Source: DATKXO01 sp035528995 (lineage in GTDB: Bacteria; Planctomycetota; Phycisphaerae; UBA1845). From it: 38,100 nucleotides of DNA. The position numbers and the translations under genes are program-made. A model generated the notes under the pieces. That model was not told where the DNA came from. It did not search any database and worked only from the letters and a program-made list of their open reading frames with translations. The DNA lies in assembly GCA_035528995.1 (NCBI GenBank), contig DATKXO010000139.1, positions 1 to 38,100 on the forward strand, written 5' to 3'. Shown piece after piece: positions 31,440 to 38,100 of this stretch. The first letter of the stretch is position 1; every line of letters starts with the position of its first letter.

Positions 31440-32201
31440 TCACTCGGGGGGCTGCGGATTCGTCCACGAGTGTTTCACGCAGTGCCCGCCCGCCGTGTAC
31501 GCGATCCAGAACTCTCGATGGCCGACTTGGTGCGGCGCCTGCCGCAGGTCCGCCGGAATCCGGAAGTCCGGGGTGTTGAACGGCCCCTGGACGGCGGGGA
31601 AGCCGAAGCACCAACTGAAGTTGTCCCAGACCAGAGGGGTCGCCCGCTCGTTCCCCGGCTGAGCCAGCCAATCCAGGTTGTACGACCCTGTCGGGGTGCT
31701 TCGGTACGCGTAGGTGTTGCCGTAGTCCGGCCAATAGGGCCATGTACCACCCGGGTCCAACGGGCCAGGGTTTGCCGGGCAGACCCACACGCCGCTGCTC
31801 CCATCAAGGTAGGCCGGCGGCACGGTCTCGACGTATCGCGCCAGCCCATTGGGCAGTACCTCCGGAGCGTGCCCCGCTTCCAGCACCGCCTGCACACCCC
31901 AGGCTTCTTCTCGAGGGCTTGAACCGAACGTTTCTCCCGGAGCGATCCGAAACGGATGCCCGCCCATGGTGGAGTAGCTCGGTAATTCCCGATTGTTGTC
32001 CTCGGCGTAGGCAAACAGCGCCGCACCGATGGTCCGCAGGTTGGCCATGCAACGCGCCTGATCGTTGCCCGCCCCGCGCAACGCCGCAGCCAGCGGCAAC
32101 GCAACCGCGCCCGCAATCACGACAGCCCCCACAACCGCCAGCAGCTCCATCGATGTGAACGCAGCTTGGCGATCATGCACGGTTTTACGATACGTAGACA
32201 T
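31440..32201 (-). CDS. Type II secretion-like pseudopilin
   Basis: 253 residues from ATG 32201, with GGAGGT 4 nt upstream. The N-terminus DRQAAFTSMELLAVVGAVVI is the prepilin pattern: a positive leader, cleavage before Phe and Glu at +5. The residue at -1 is Ala, not the usual Gly, and FTLIEL has become FTSMEL. The globular part has CMANLRTIGAALFAYAEDNN, typical of planctomycete pseudopilins, and ends YTAGGHCVKHS, a degenerate form of the H-x9-DG motif. It would be assembled in a periplasmic pseudopilus after cleavage by a prepilin peptidase not present here. The interval 31264-31439 is empty. Confidence 0.82.
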   Translation of the reverse strand: MSTYRKTVHDRQAAFTSMELLAVVGAVVIAGAVALPLAAALRGAGNDQARCMANLRTIGAALFAYAEDNNRELPSYSTMGGHPFRIAPGETFGSSPREEAWGVQAVLEAGHAPEVLPNGLARYVETVPPAYLDGSSGVWVCPANPGPLDPGGTWPYWPDYGNTYAYRSTPTGSYNLDWLAQPGNERATPLVWDNFSWCFGFPAVQGPFNTPDFRIPADLRQAPHQVGHREFWIAYTAGGHCVKHSWTNPQPPE

Positions 32202-32268
32202 GCCGACCTCCATTCCTCTCATTCCTCTCTCCTTTGCCTGCCATTCTACCGAGATGCACGTCTCAGAT

Positions 32269-32315
32269 ACATCGCCTCCAAGTCGCAGTTGATGATGTCC
32301 AGGTCCACATCAGCC
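32269..32315 (-). repeat. Dispersed repeat, dockerin-tail-like, copy 1
   Basis: 47 bp that match 34825-34871 at 42 positions. Read on the minus strand it encodes CVADVDLDIINCDLEAM then YLRR, followed by a stop, close to a dockerin-type C-terminal calcium loop (DVDGDGxINC). No parent gene is attached: the divergent pseudopilin and desulfurase genes lie either side. Confidence 0.6.
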
Positions 32316-32445
32316 ACACAGGTGCCGTCCTGCTGGCGTAAGCGTGCCACCTCGTGGTAAACTGATTGTCGCTGCTGCGCAGCCGGTGCCGGGGGCACGT
32401 TGCAGGTGCGCAGCGGCCGTTCTGTGACCGAGCGAGGAGCCGACA

Positions 32446-33657
32446 GTGCAAGAACTCATCTACCTGGACAACGCCGCAACCAGTTTTCCCAAGCCGGACA
32501 GCGTCCATGACGCTGCCCGCGACTTTTACAGCACCTACGGCGTCAACCCCGGCCGTTCGGGCTGCGACCTCGGCCTCACCGCCGAGCAGATGATCCACGA
32601 CACCCGCAAGCGCCTCTCGGCCTTCTTCAACCGGAGCCTCGTCGACGCCGGCAAGCCCAAGGACCCCAACCGGCTCGTCTTCACGCTCAACGCCACCATG
32701 AGCCTCAACCTCATCATCAACGGCACCGTCAAGCCCGGTGACCACGTGGTCACCACCAAGATGGAGCACAACTCCGTCATCCGCCCGGTGAACCACAAGG
32801 TCCTGCAGGGCGCCGAGGCCACCTACGTCACCGCGGACGCCGACGGCTACGTCGATCCCCAGGACATTCGCAGGGCCATCAGGAAGAACACCAAGCTGGT
32901 CATCGTCAACCACGGCTCGAACGTGACCGGCGCCGTGCAGGACCTTGAGGCCATCGGCGCCGTCTGCCGCGAGGCCGGCGTGCCCCTGGCCGTCGACACC
33001 GCTCAGACGGCGGGCGTCTTGCCCATCGACATGGCCGAGTGCCACATCAGCTTCCTCGCCTTCACCGGTCACAAGGGCCTGCTGGCCCCTACGGGAACGG
33101 GCGGCATCTGCGTGGCCGACGACGCCGAGATCGAAGGCACCATCTACGGCGGCACCGGCGTGCGCAGCGCCGATCCCTATCACCTGCAGGAATACCCCTA
33201 CCGTCTCGAGGCCGGCACGCAGAACCTGGCCGGCATTGCCGGGCTGGCCGCCGGGCTCGACTGGATCGACCAGCGCGGCCTGGACAACATCTACCACCAC
33301 GAGATGGAACTGCTCGCCCTGTTGCAGGAGGGCCTCGGCCGGATCGAGGGCGTGAAGATCCACGGCACCACCAGGCTCCAGAACCGCGTGGCGACCCTGT
33401 CCATGACGGTCGGCCATTACGATCCGTCTGACGTGGGCACCATTCTGGACGTCGAGTACAACGTTCAGACCCGCACCGGGCTGCAATGCGCCCCGCTGGT
33501 CCACGAGCTCATGGGCACCACCCCGCGCGGCACGGTGCGCTTCTCGGTCGGCCCGTTCAACACCCGGGCGGACGTCGAGGCCGCAATCAAGGCCGTGGCC
33601 GCAACCGCAGCCGACCGCTGTTCGACGCCGGACCGCTGCTCCGCGGTGGACGCGTAG
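32446..33657 (+). CDS. Class V aminotransferase / cysteine desulfurase family protein
   Basis: 403 residues of the TIGR01977-type cysteine desulfurase family, PLP enzymes mobilising sulfur from cysteine. The start is GTG 32446 with GAGGAG 6 nt upstream. YLDNAATSFPKP is the N-terminal signature; LAVDTAQTAGVLP holds the PLP aspartate; the PLP lysine is in FTGHKGLLAPTGTG; and the C-terminal active-site cysteine is in TGLQCAPLVHELMGT, followed by GTVRFSVGPFNT. The tail carries two extra cysteines (CSTPDRC). No sufBCD or iscU is near, so its sulfur acceptor is unknown. The antiporter follows after 60 bp. Confidence 0.88.
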   Translation: MQELIYLDNAATSFPKPDSVHDAARDFYSTYGVNPGRSGCDLGLTAEQMIHDTRKRLSAFFNRSLVDAGKPKDPNRLVFTLNATMSLNLIINGTVKPGDHVVTTKMEHNSVIRPVNHKVLQGAEATYVTADADGYVDPQDIRRAIRKNTKLVIVNHGSNVTGAVQDLEAIGAVCREAGVPLAVDTAQTAGVLPIDMAECHISFLAFTGHKGLLAPTGTGGICVADDAEIEGTIYGGTGVRSADPYHLQEYPYRLEAGTQNLAGIAGLAAGLDWIDQRGLDNIYHHEMELLALLQEGLGRIEGVKIHGTTRLQNRVATLSMTVGHYDPSDVGTILDVEYNVQTRTGLQCAPLVHELMGTTPRGTVRFSVGPFNTRADVEAAIKAVAATAADRCSTPDRCSAVDA

Positions 33658-33717
33658 CCACCGCCGGGCGCCGTCGCGCCGCGCCCGCAAGACCGGCATT
33701 GCCGCTGCGTGAGCACC

Positions 33718-34797
33718 ATGACCGTCCTGCTCTTTGTGCTCGGCTTTGGCTTCCTGGTCGGTGGGGCCGAGGCCCTGGTGCGCGGGGCCTCTAAACTGGC
33801 AGCCGCCTTCGGCCTGTCTCCCCTGGTCATCGGACTGACTGTTGTGGCCTTCGGCACCAGCGCCCCGGAGCTGGCCGTCAGCGTGCACGCCGCGATTGTC
33901 GGACAAGCCGACCTGGCATTGGGCAACGTGGTGGGCAGCAACATCTGCAATGTTCTGCTCATCCTCGGCGCCGCCGCGCTTGTGGCCCCGCTCGCCATCG
34001 CCGCCCAGATCGTCCGTTTCGACGTCTGGGTCGTGATCACCGTCTCAGTCGGCCTGCTCCTGCTGGCACTGGACGGGCGGATCGGCCGGTTCGACGGTTT
34101 GCTGTTCGTCGCCGGAGGCGTCGTTTACACCGGTTGGCTCATCCACCAGGCCCGAAAGAAGAAGCCGGCCCAGGGCGTTGACCACGACCGGGAAGCTCCT
34201 GCGCCGCCGTCGGCGCCCAAAGCCACTTGGCCGCGTGACGTCGGTCTCGTCATCGTCGGTCTGGTCTTGCTCGTACTTGGCGCAAGGTGGCTGGTGAACG
34301 GAGCCGTGGCCTTCGCACGCGTGATGGGGGTCAGCGAACTCATCGTCGGTCTGACCATCGTGGCCTTGGGCACCTCGCTGCCGGAACTGGCGACTTCTGT
34401 GATTGCCAGCCTGCGCGGCGAACGCGATATCGCCGTGGGCAACGTGATCGGCAGCAACATCTTCAACATACTTGTCGTGCTGGGATCGGCCGCCGCAATC
34501 TCCCCTGACGGGGTCCGGGTCGCTCACACCGCCCTGGTGTTCGACATTCCGGTCATGGTCGTCGTCGCCATCGCCTGCCTTCCGATCCTGTTCACCGACT
34601 ACCGCATTGATCGCTGGGAGGGCGCCCTCTTCCTGGCCTGCTACGTGGCCTACGTCGTCTACCTTGTGCTTGACGCCACTCGCAGCGGGGCACTGGCCTG
34701 GTACCGGATGGGCCTCCTGGGCTTCGCCCTTCCGCTCACCGCATACGCCATCATCGTCAGTGTGCTTCACAGTCTGCGACGGCGCCGCACACACTGA
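33718..34797 (+). CDS. Calcium/sodium antiporter (CaCA family, YrbG-type)
   Basis: 359 residues, about ten transmembrane helices in two inverted halves. Each half has the alpha-repeat of the family: FGTSAPELAVSVHAA with GNVVGSNICNVLL in the first, LGTSLPELATSVIAS with GNVIGSNIFNILV in the second, carrying the glutamates and asparagines that coordinate Ca2+ and Na+. A cytoplasmic loop rich in Lys, Pro and Ala (about 150-175) divides the halves. ATG 33718 is used; a GTG at 33709 in the same frame is also possible and neither has a clear binding site. It likely exports Ca2+ using the Na+ gradient. Convergent with the DsrK-like gene. Confidence 0.92.
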   Translation: MTVLLFVLGFGFLVGGAEALVRGASKLAAAFGLSPLVIGLTVVAFGTSAPELAVSVHAAIVGQADLALGNVVGSNICNVLLILGAAALVAPLAIAAQIVRFDVWVVITVSVGLLLLALDGRIGRFDGLLFVAGGVVYTGWLIHQARKKKPAQGVDHDREAPAPPSAPKATWPRDVGLVIVGLVLLVLGARWLVNGAVAFARVMGVSELIVGLTIVALGTSLPELATSVIASLRGERDIAVGNVIGSNIFNILVVLGSAAAISPDGVRVAHTALVFDIPVMVVVAIACLPILFTDYRIDRWEGALFLACYVAYVVYLVLDATRSGALAWYRMGLLGFALPLTAYAIIVSVLHSLRRRRTH

Positions 34798-34824
34798 CTC
34801 CGTTCGGGAACGTCCTTCTCGGAA

Positions 34825-34871
34825 ACATCGCCTCGAAGTTGCAGTTGATGATGTGCCCGTCCACATCAGCC
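34825..34871 (-). repeat. Dispersed repeat, dockerin-tail-like, copy 2
   Basis: Second copy of the 47-bp repeat at 32269-32315 (five mismatches). On the minus strand it encodes SADVDGHIINCNFEAMFPRR. It lies in the 119-bp space between the convergent antiporter and DsrK-like genes, without a parent gene. Confidence 0.6.
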
Positions 34872-34916
34872 GAACGGTGACCGCGCCGTCGGTAGCAATG
34901 CTGCCGCACCTGCCGG

Positions 34917-36211
34917 TCAGACCAGCGCCGAGTAGACCAGTTCCACGACCGCCTGCACGTCCGTACCGAGCTGGTACTTCTTGGATATCTCGATGAGTTG
35001 ATCGGCGCAGTTGTGGCACGGCGTGGCCACGATCTTCGCCCCGGTGGCCCGGATCTGGTCGGCCTTGACCCGCCCGGAGGCCACCCGCCGATCCCCGTAC
35101 TCGCTCATGGACAGCATCCCGCCCCCGCCGCCACAGCAGAAGTTGTCCTGCCGGTTCGGCGTCATCTCCACGAAGTCCTTGACCGCTCTCCGCAGCACGC
35201 GCCGCTGCGGCTCGCTCACCCCGCCCCAACGCACCAGATTGCAGGGGTCGTGCAGTGTCACCCGCTCGGGGTTCTTCTCGGGATCGACCTCGATCCGCCC
35301 CGTATCCAGGTACTCCTCCAGCACCTCCAGGACGCTCCGCACCCGGAGGGGGTACGACCGTCCCAGCCAGTTCGGACCTTCCCAGCGGAACGAGCGGAAG
35401 CCGTGACCGCATTCCGACAGCACGATCTCCTCCACGCCCAGCTCCCGGGCTTCTTCCATCACCCGACGCGTGAGTTCCGCCGCCGACCCATCGTCCCCCG
35501 AGTAAAAGCCGTAGTTGGTCACGTCGTAGAACCTGCGCGGAATCGTCCAGCTCTCGCCTGCCTTGTGAAAGACCCCGGCCGCCGCCATCAACGACAGCGG
35601 AAAGAACTTCACCTCGCGCGGGTTGATCAGGTACAGAACGCGTTTGCCCTTCTCGCCCACCGGGATGCGCACGGACGGATCGTCCATCTCCAACCGCAGG
35701 TCTTCGGTCAGCCACTCGGTCGTCGATACCAGTTCCTCGGCCGAAATGGCCATCTGGTTCCCGGTCTCGAGCTGGTTCTCCACCGTGCGCCGCAACCCGT
35801 CGGGCACCAGTCCCGCCGCGGCCACCACCTGCCGTCCCGCTCGCATGACCGCCGCCACATCCAGGCCGACCGAGCAGTGGATGCCGCACCGACCGCAGCC
35901 CGTGCACCTGCCATAGACCGTCTCGACCAGCTCTTCCAGCGCCTCGGGCGTCAGCTCCTTCGCCCCCACCAGCCCCGGCACCACCTTCCCCAGAAAAGTG
36001 TGGTAGCGGCGGTAGTGACTGATGATCTTCGCGGCCTTGACGCCCGGCTGGTTCTGCGGCTCCGGCTCCGCCTGGTAGATGTGGCACGTCTCCCCACACA
36101 GCCCGCAACGCACGCATTCATGTGGTACGCGCCCAGCCCGCGGATCGAGCGCCGCAGGGCCGCGCGGGCCTGTTCAATCATCCGCGCCGGGTCCTTGGGG
36201 TCGTCCGCCAT
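34917..36211 (-). CDS. DsrK/HdrD-like iron-sulfur protein (CCG domains), frameshifted near the N-terminus
   Basis: About 430 residues if the frame break is repaired. The N-terminus MADDPKDPARMIEQARAALR continues to AYHMN, where a one-base deletion at 36116-36119 shifts the frame; the remaining 398 residues follow from CVRCGLCGETC. Two 4Fe-4S motifs (CVRCGLCGETC, CTGCGRCGIHC), then two cysteine-rich CCG domains: SECGHGF and HDPCNLVRWGG, with NFCCGGGGGML and TPCHNC, the pattern of the heterodisulfide reductase catalytic subunit HdrD/DsrK. In DsrK the noncubane cluster reduces or oxidises the DsrC trisulfide/disulfide. It is 4 bp after the DsrM-like gene. It is shorter than typical DsrK proteins. 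The frameshift may be real or an assembly error. Confidence 0.83.
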
Positions 36212-36215
36212 GCCG

Positions 36216-36851
36216 CTATCCCCGGCCGGTGTCGGCCGGCGGGTAAACGCCACGGTAGCCCAGGCGGCGGCCGTAGTCCGCCCGGGCCACGAAGAAGAAC
36301 ACCACGTGTCTCAGCTTGCCCAACGGCAGGTACAGCGCCAGCAGCCCGCTGTAGATCAGCAGCACCACGGGGTTCTCGGAGCTCATCGCGGGAATCGACG
36401 CCAGCAGCAGCAGCACGCACGTCACCGCGACAGCCAGGTAGTCGTCCGGCGCGTTCATCGCCCGCAGGTCCCCGGCGACCGCACGCCTGACCAGCAGGAA
36501 GGCCCCGGCCAGCAGCGAAAGCACCACCACCGGGCGCCCGACGCGCAGCACCACGCCGCCAGCCGCGGGCCACGCCAGCAACAGCACCACACTCACCAGC
36601 ACCAGCACCACGCCGACGTGCATCACCAGCCCAATCGCAAACGCGAACGGATGGCGTCTGATGGTCTCCTTGTGCGCCGGCGTCATCGCCACCGTGAAGT
36701 TGTAGACCACGCCGCGAGCCGGACTGCCCGCCCGCTCGCTGTAGTCCCGGCGCCCGCCGCCCCAGGCTTGCCACACCTGGACGGCCAGCGCAATCACCGA
36801 CCAGAGGATGGCCGACGCCGCGAACACTTTGACCGCGATCAGCAAAGCCAT
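36216..36851 (-). CDS. DsrM/NarI-like membrane cytochrome b subunit
   Basis: 211 residues with five hydrophobic helices: MALLIAVKVFAASAILWSVI, HPFAFAIGLVMHVGVVLVLV, WPAAGGVVLRVGRPVVVLSL, LAVAVTCVLLLLASIPAM, and VVLLIYSGLLALYLPLG. Histidines in or at the ends of helices (HKETIRRHPF, VMHVGV, KLRHVVFFF) are candidate heme b ligands, as in nitrate reductase gamma and DsrM. The family function is menaquinol/menaquinone electron exchange. It lies between dsrC (47 bp) and the DsrK-like gene (4 bp), so the three are almost certainly one transcript. Start at 36851; no clear Shine-Dalgarno. Confidence 0.8.
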   Translation of the reverse strand: MALLIAVKVFAASAILWSVIALAVQVWQAWGGGRRDYSERAGSPARGVVYNFTVAMTPAHKETIRRHPFAFAIGLVMHVGVVLVLVSVVLLLAWPAAGGVVLRVGRPVVVLSLLAGAFLLVRRAVAGDLRAMNAPDDYLAVAVTCVLLLLASIPAMSSENPVVLLIYSGLLALYLPLGKLRHVVFFFVARADYGRRLGYRGVYPPADTGRG

Positions 36852-36898
36852 TTGCAATCCGTCAACGGAAACCCCTGCACCCCCGTCGTCCGGGTGCC

Positions 36899-37210
36899 TT
36901 ATACGCAGCCGTCGGGCTTGGGCAGCCCCGCGACACGGCACGCCCCCCGCGCCGGCCCCGACGTAAACAGCTTGTACACCTCGCGGACCCCCACGCCCGA
37001 CTCCTTGCACAGCAGACGCACCGGCGGGGCCAGGTCGTGCTCCGTCCAATACCCCCGGATGAACTTCACCACGGCCCAGTGCTTGTCCGAGACCTCCTCG
37101 ATCCCCTCTTCCCGGGCGATCGCCGCCGCCACCCCCTCGTCCCAAAGGCCGGGATCGGTCATGAACCCGTCCTTGTCGAACTCGATGCTCTTCCCGTCAA
37201 CCTGCACCAC
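36899..37210 (-). CDS. dsrC: DsrC/TusE family sulfur-carrier protein with both redox cysteines
   Basis: 103 residues. Typical DsrC N-terminus VDGKSIEFDKDGFMTDPGLW, mid-region VKFIRGYWTEHDLAPPVRLL, and the C-terminal arm EVYKLFTSGPARGACRVAGL then PKPDGCV. The penultimate Cys102 (CysA) and Cys91 (CysB) are both present, which separates true DsrC from TusE. True DsrC accepts sulfur from sulfite reductase or related enzymes and is recycled by DsrMK. Start GTG at 37210, or GTG 37207; AGGAGG (37221-37216) fits either. First gene of the operon. Confidence 0.92.
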   Translation of the reverse strand: MVQVDGKSIEFDKDGFMTDPGLWDEGVAAAIAREEGIEEVSDKHWAVVKFIRGYWTEHDLAPPVRLLCKESGVGVREVYKLFTSGPARGACRVAGLPKPDGCV

Positions 37211-37547
37211 AAACACCTCCTGCACGACACAGCGGGCCGGCCGCCCCCGCGGCCGAAGCACCGCTATCCTCGCCGACCAGACAAGCCAACGCAAGCAATC
37301 GGACATCGACGAGGGCCGCGATCAGAAGAACTGCGACGCCACCGGGCCAGGCGCCGCCCGCGATGTGCAGAAGATGGCGAGAGCATGCGAACTCCGGAAG
37401 CCGCCACCGGGCACCCTGACGAGCCTGGCCCCGCGCGCGTCCGTGCACCTCGACGCGTACCGCTGACGCAGCGGGTTCTGCGCTGCCGCCCTCTCGTGGC
37501 ACACCGATCGTTGAGAAGAACTCCGCTCTGACGGCCATCCGGAACGA
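37211..37547. other. Gap upstream of dsrC
   Basis: 337 bp with no supported gene and no convincing promoter; a weak TTGGCT...GATAGC pair lies on the minus strand near 37265-37290. A minus-strand frame here includes a hydrophobic stretch GGVAVLLIAALVDVRLLALA but its ends are not protein-like. Confidence 0.35.
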
Positions 37548-37805
37548 CTAAGGTCCAGTGAAGACGATCTGGAAAGCGGAGAAGTCCGCCAGGGTCACCT
37601 GCTGGTCGCCATCGTCGTTGAAGGCGGTGAGGCATTGTTCCGACGGCTCAAGCTGCAGCATGCAATCCGCGAACCAGGTGAAGTCGTCGAGGTGCACGTC
37701 GGTGTCGTAGTCGTAGTCGCCGAAGATACCGGGCACGACGATCAACGGAATCATCTTCGAGTCGGTCCGCGACGCGGCGGCCGACCGCCCGCGGTCTTTG
37801 AGCAC
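37548..37805 (-). pseudogene. Orphan dockerin-like protein tail
   Basis: 85 codons ending in two calcium-loop repeats: GDYDYDTDVHLDDFTWFADC and FNDDGDQQVTLADFSAFQIV, the D-x-D pattern of planctomycete dockerin-like C-termini. Only about 30 unspecific residues precede them, so the catalytic or adhesive part of the parent protein is missing. The repeats at 37803-37880 begin at its 5' end, suggesting a rearrangement breakpoint. Confidence 0.6.
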
Positions 37806-37880
37806 CAGTGGCTTCTATTCACCCGTGCCGGCGTTTGACCGGTGCCCGGTAGGCACCAGTGCCCTTTATTCACCCGTGCC
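37803..37880. repeat. Two-copy direct repeat with 51-bp period
   Basis: About 27 bp starting CACCAGTG and ending TATTCACCCGTGCC occur at 37803-37829 and 37854-37880 with three mismatches, separated by 24 bp. No coding is supported across it. Confidence 0.55.
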
Positions 37881-37917
37881 CTATGTTCAATTGTGTCATG
37901 GGACGGATTCGTCCGTG

Positions 37918-38100
37918 TCACCTCGTTTCGGTCGGGCGCACCCGTGGGTTGGGTGCCTGCCGTGCGCGTCTCGTGCCCGTGGCCTTTTTCTTGTCGGCGT
38001 CGCGGCCTCCGGTGGCGTCGGCTACGCGCATCCGCGCCTGAGGGGTGCGTTCCTCTACCCCTATAACTTGGCGCCCGATCACCTTCAGGGGGTGCGGATT
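37918..38100 (-). CDS. Possible 3' end of a gene running off the window
   Basis: On the minus strand an open frame enters from the window edge and ends at TGA 37918-37920, giving 60 residues with a Lys/Arg-rich, Asp/Thr-containing C-terminus (MRVADATGGRDADKKKATG). Codon third positions are mostly G or C. No family is recognised. It could be the end of a real protein or a chance frame in GC-rich DNA. Confidence 0.25.
   Translation of the reverse strand, partial: NPHPLKVIGRQVIGVEERTPQARMRVADATGGRDADKKKATGTRRARQAPNPRVRPTETR

Noticed and set aside
32263..33906. 547-residue minus-strand frame opposite the cysteine desulfurase
   Set aside because: The plus strand carries unmistakable PLP-enzyme motifs; the antisense frame is Gly/Val/His-rich without a domain.
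34998..37466. 822-residue plus-strand frame opposite the Dsr-like operon
   Set aside because: Pro/Arg/His-rich shadow; the minus strand encodes recognised DsrC, membrane and CCG proteins.
37197..37538. Minus-strand frame with one hydrophobic stretch upstream of dsrC
   Set aside because: Ends are Gly/Ala/Arg-rich and non-protein-like, overlaps the dsrC start, and has no ribosome binding site.
1..38100. CRISPR array, prophage or insertion sequence
   Set aside because: No regularly spaced repeats, no transposase or integrase and no phage structural gene cluster was found; the tail-collar domain stands alone in an exported protein.

Overview
The window is GC-rich bacterial DNA with dense genes on both strands. 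It most resembles a planctomycete, probably of the Phycisphaerae type. The grounds are: a large TPR-tailed serine/threonine kinase beside an ECF sigma factor; a type II-style pseudopilin; formylglycine-enzyme-like and dockerin-like (EF-hand) protein tails with NEN-rich linkers; secreted proteins of the Planctomycetota style; and weak or absent Shine-Dalgarno sites on several genes. This assignment is an inference; there is no rRNA in the window.

Layout. 1-5.2 kb (+): cysK, then larC (nickel-pincer cofactor) behind a promoter and a 20-codon overlapping leader ORF, a membrane coiled-coil protein, a P-loop protein and an atypical globin. 5.2-5.8 kb: non-coding and hairpin-rich. 5.8-12.5 kb (-): purB, pyrE, an ECF sigma factor and a 1320-residue Ser/Thr kinase, read in that order. 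12.7-18.5 kb (+): a lipoprotein carrying a cyclophilin domain, prfB with the RF2 programmed +1 frameshift, an exported protein ending in a phage tail-collar domain, and another exported protein. 18.5-19.9 kb (-): an ECF sigma-factor fragment, a zinc-ribbon membrane protein and a NUDIX hydrolase with a probable frameshift. 20.1-21.6 kb (+): a near-consensus promoter, a 14-codon leader peptide and a strong intrinsic terminator ahead of pyrK, then a small basic/acidic protein. 21.6-24.6 kb: proC and a membrane protein (-), a probably leaderless DUF167 gene (+), and a secreted protein with a 16-glycine run (-). 24.6-28 kb: an ECF sigma-factor relic, a membrane protein, yjbQ, a medium-chain reductase and tRNA-Val(CAC). 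28.3-32.2 kb: a broken formylglycine-enzyme-like/dockerin gene (-), a TPR protein with a Cys-rich tail followed by a membrane polyferredoxin (+), and a pseudopilin (-). 32.4-34.8 kb (+): a class V aminotransferase/cysteine desulfurase and a Ca/Na antiporter. 34.9-37.2 kb (-): a DsrC / DsrM-like / DsrK-like operon. 37.5-38.1 kb: a dockerin tail, short repeats and a possible gene end.

How they fit together. purB, pyrE and pyrK are nucleotide biosynthesis genes, and the pyrK leader has the architecture of transcription attenuation. DsrC, with both redox cysteines, sits directly upstream of a cytochrome-b-like membrane protein and a CCG-domain iron-sulfur protein, which points to a thiol/disulfide-menaquinone electron-transfer module; no dsrAB is visible here. 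Several genes are decaying: two ECF sigma fragments, the formylglycine-enzyme gene, and dockerin-like tails detached from any parent protein. Two further genes (DsrK-like, NUDIX) have single-base frame breaks that could be either real or assembly errors.
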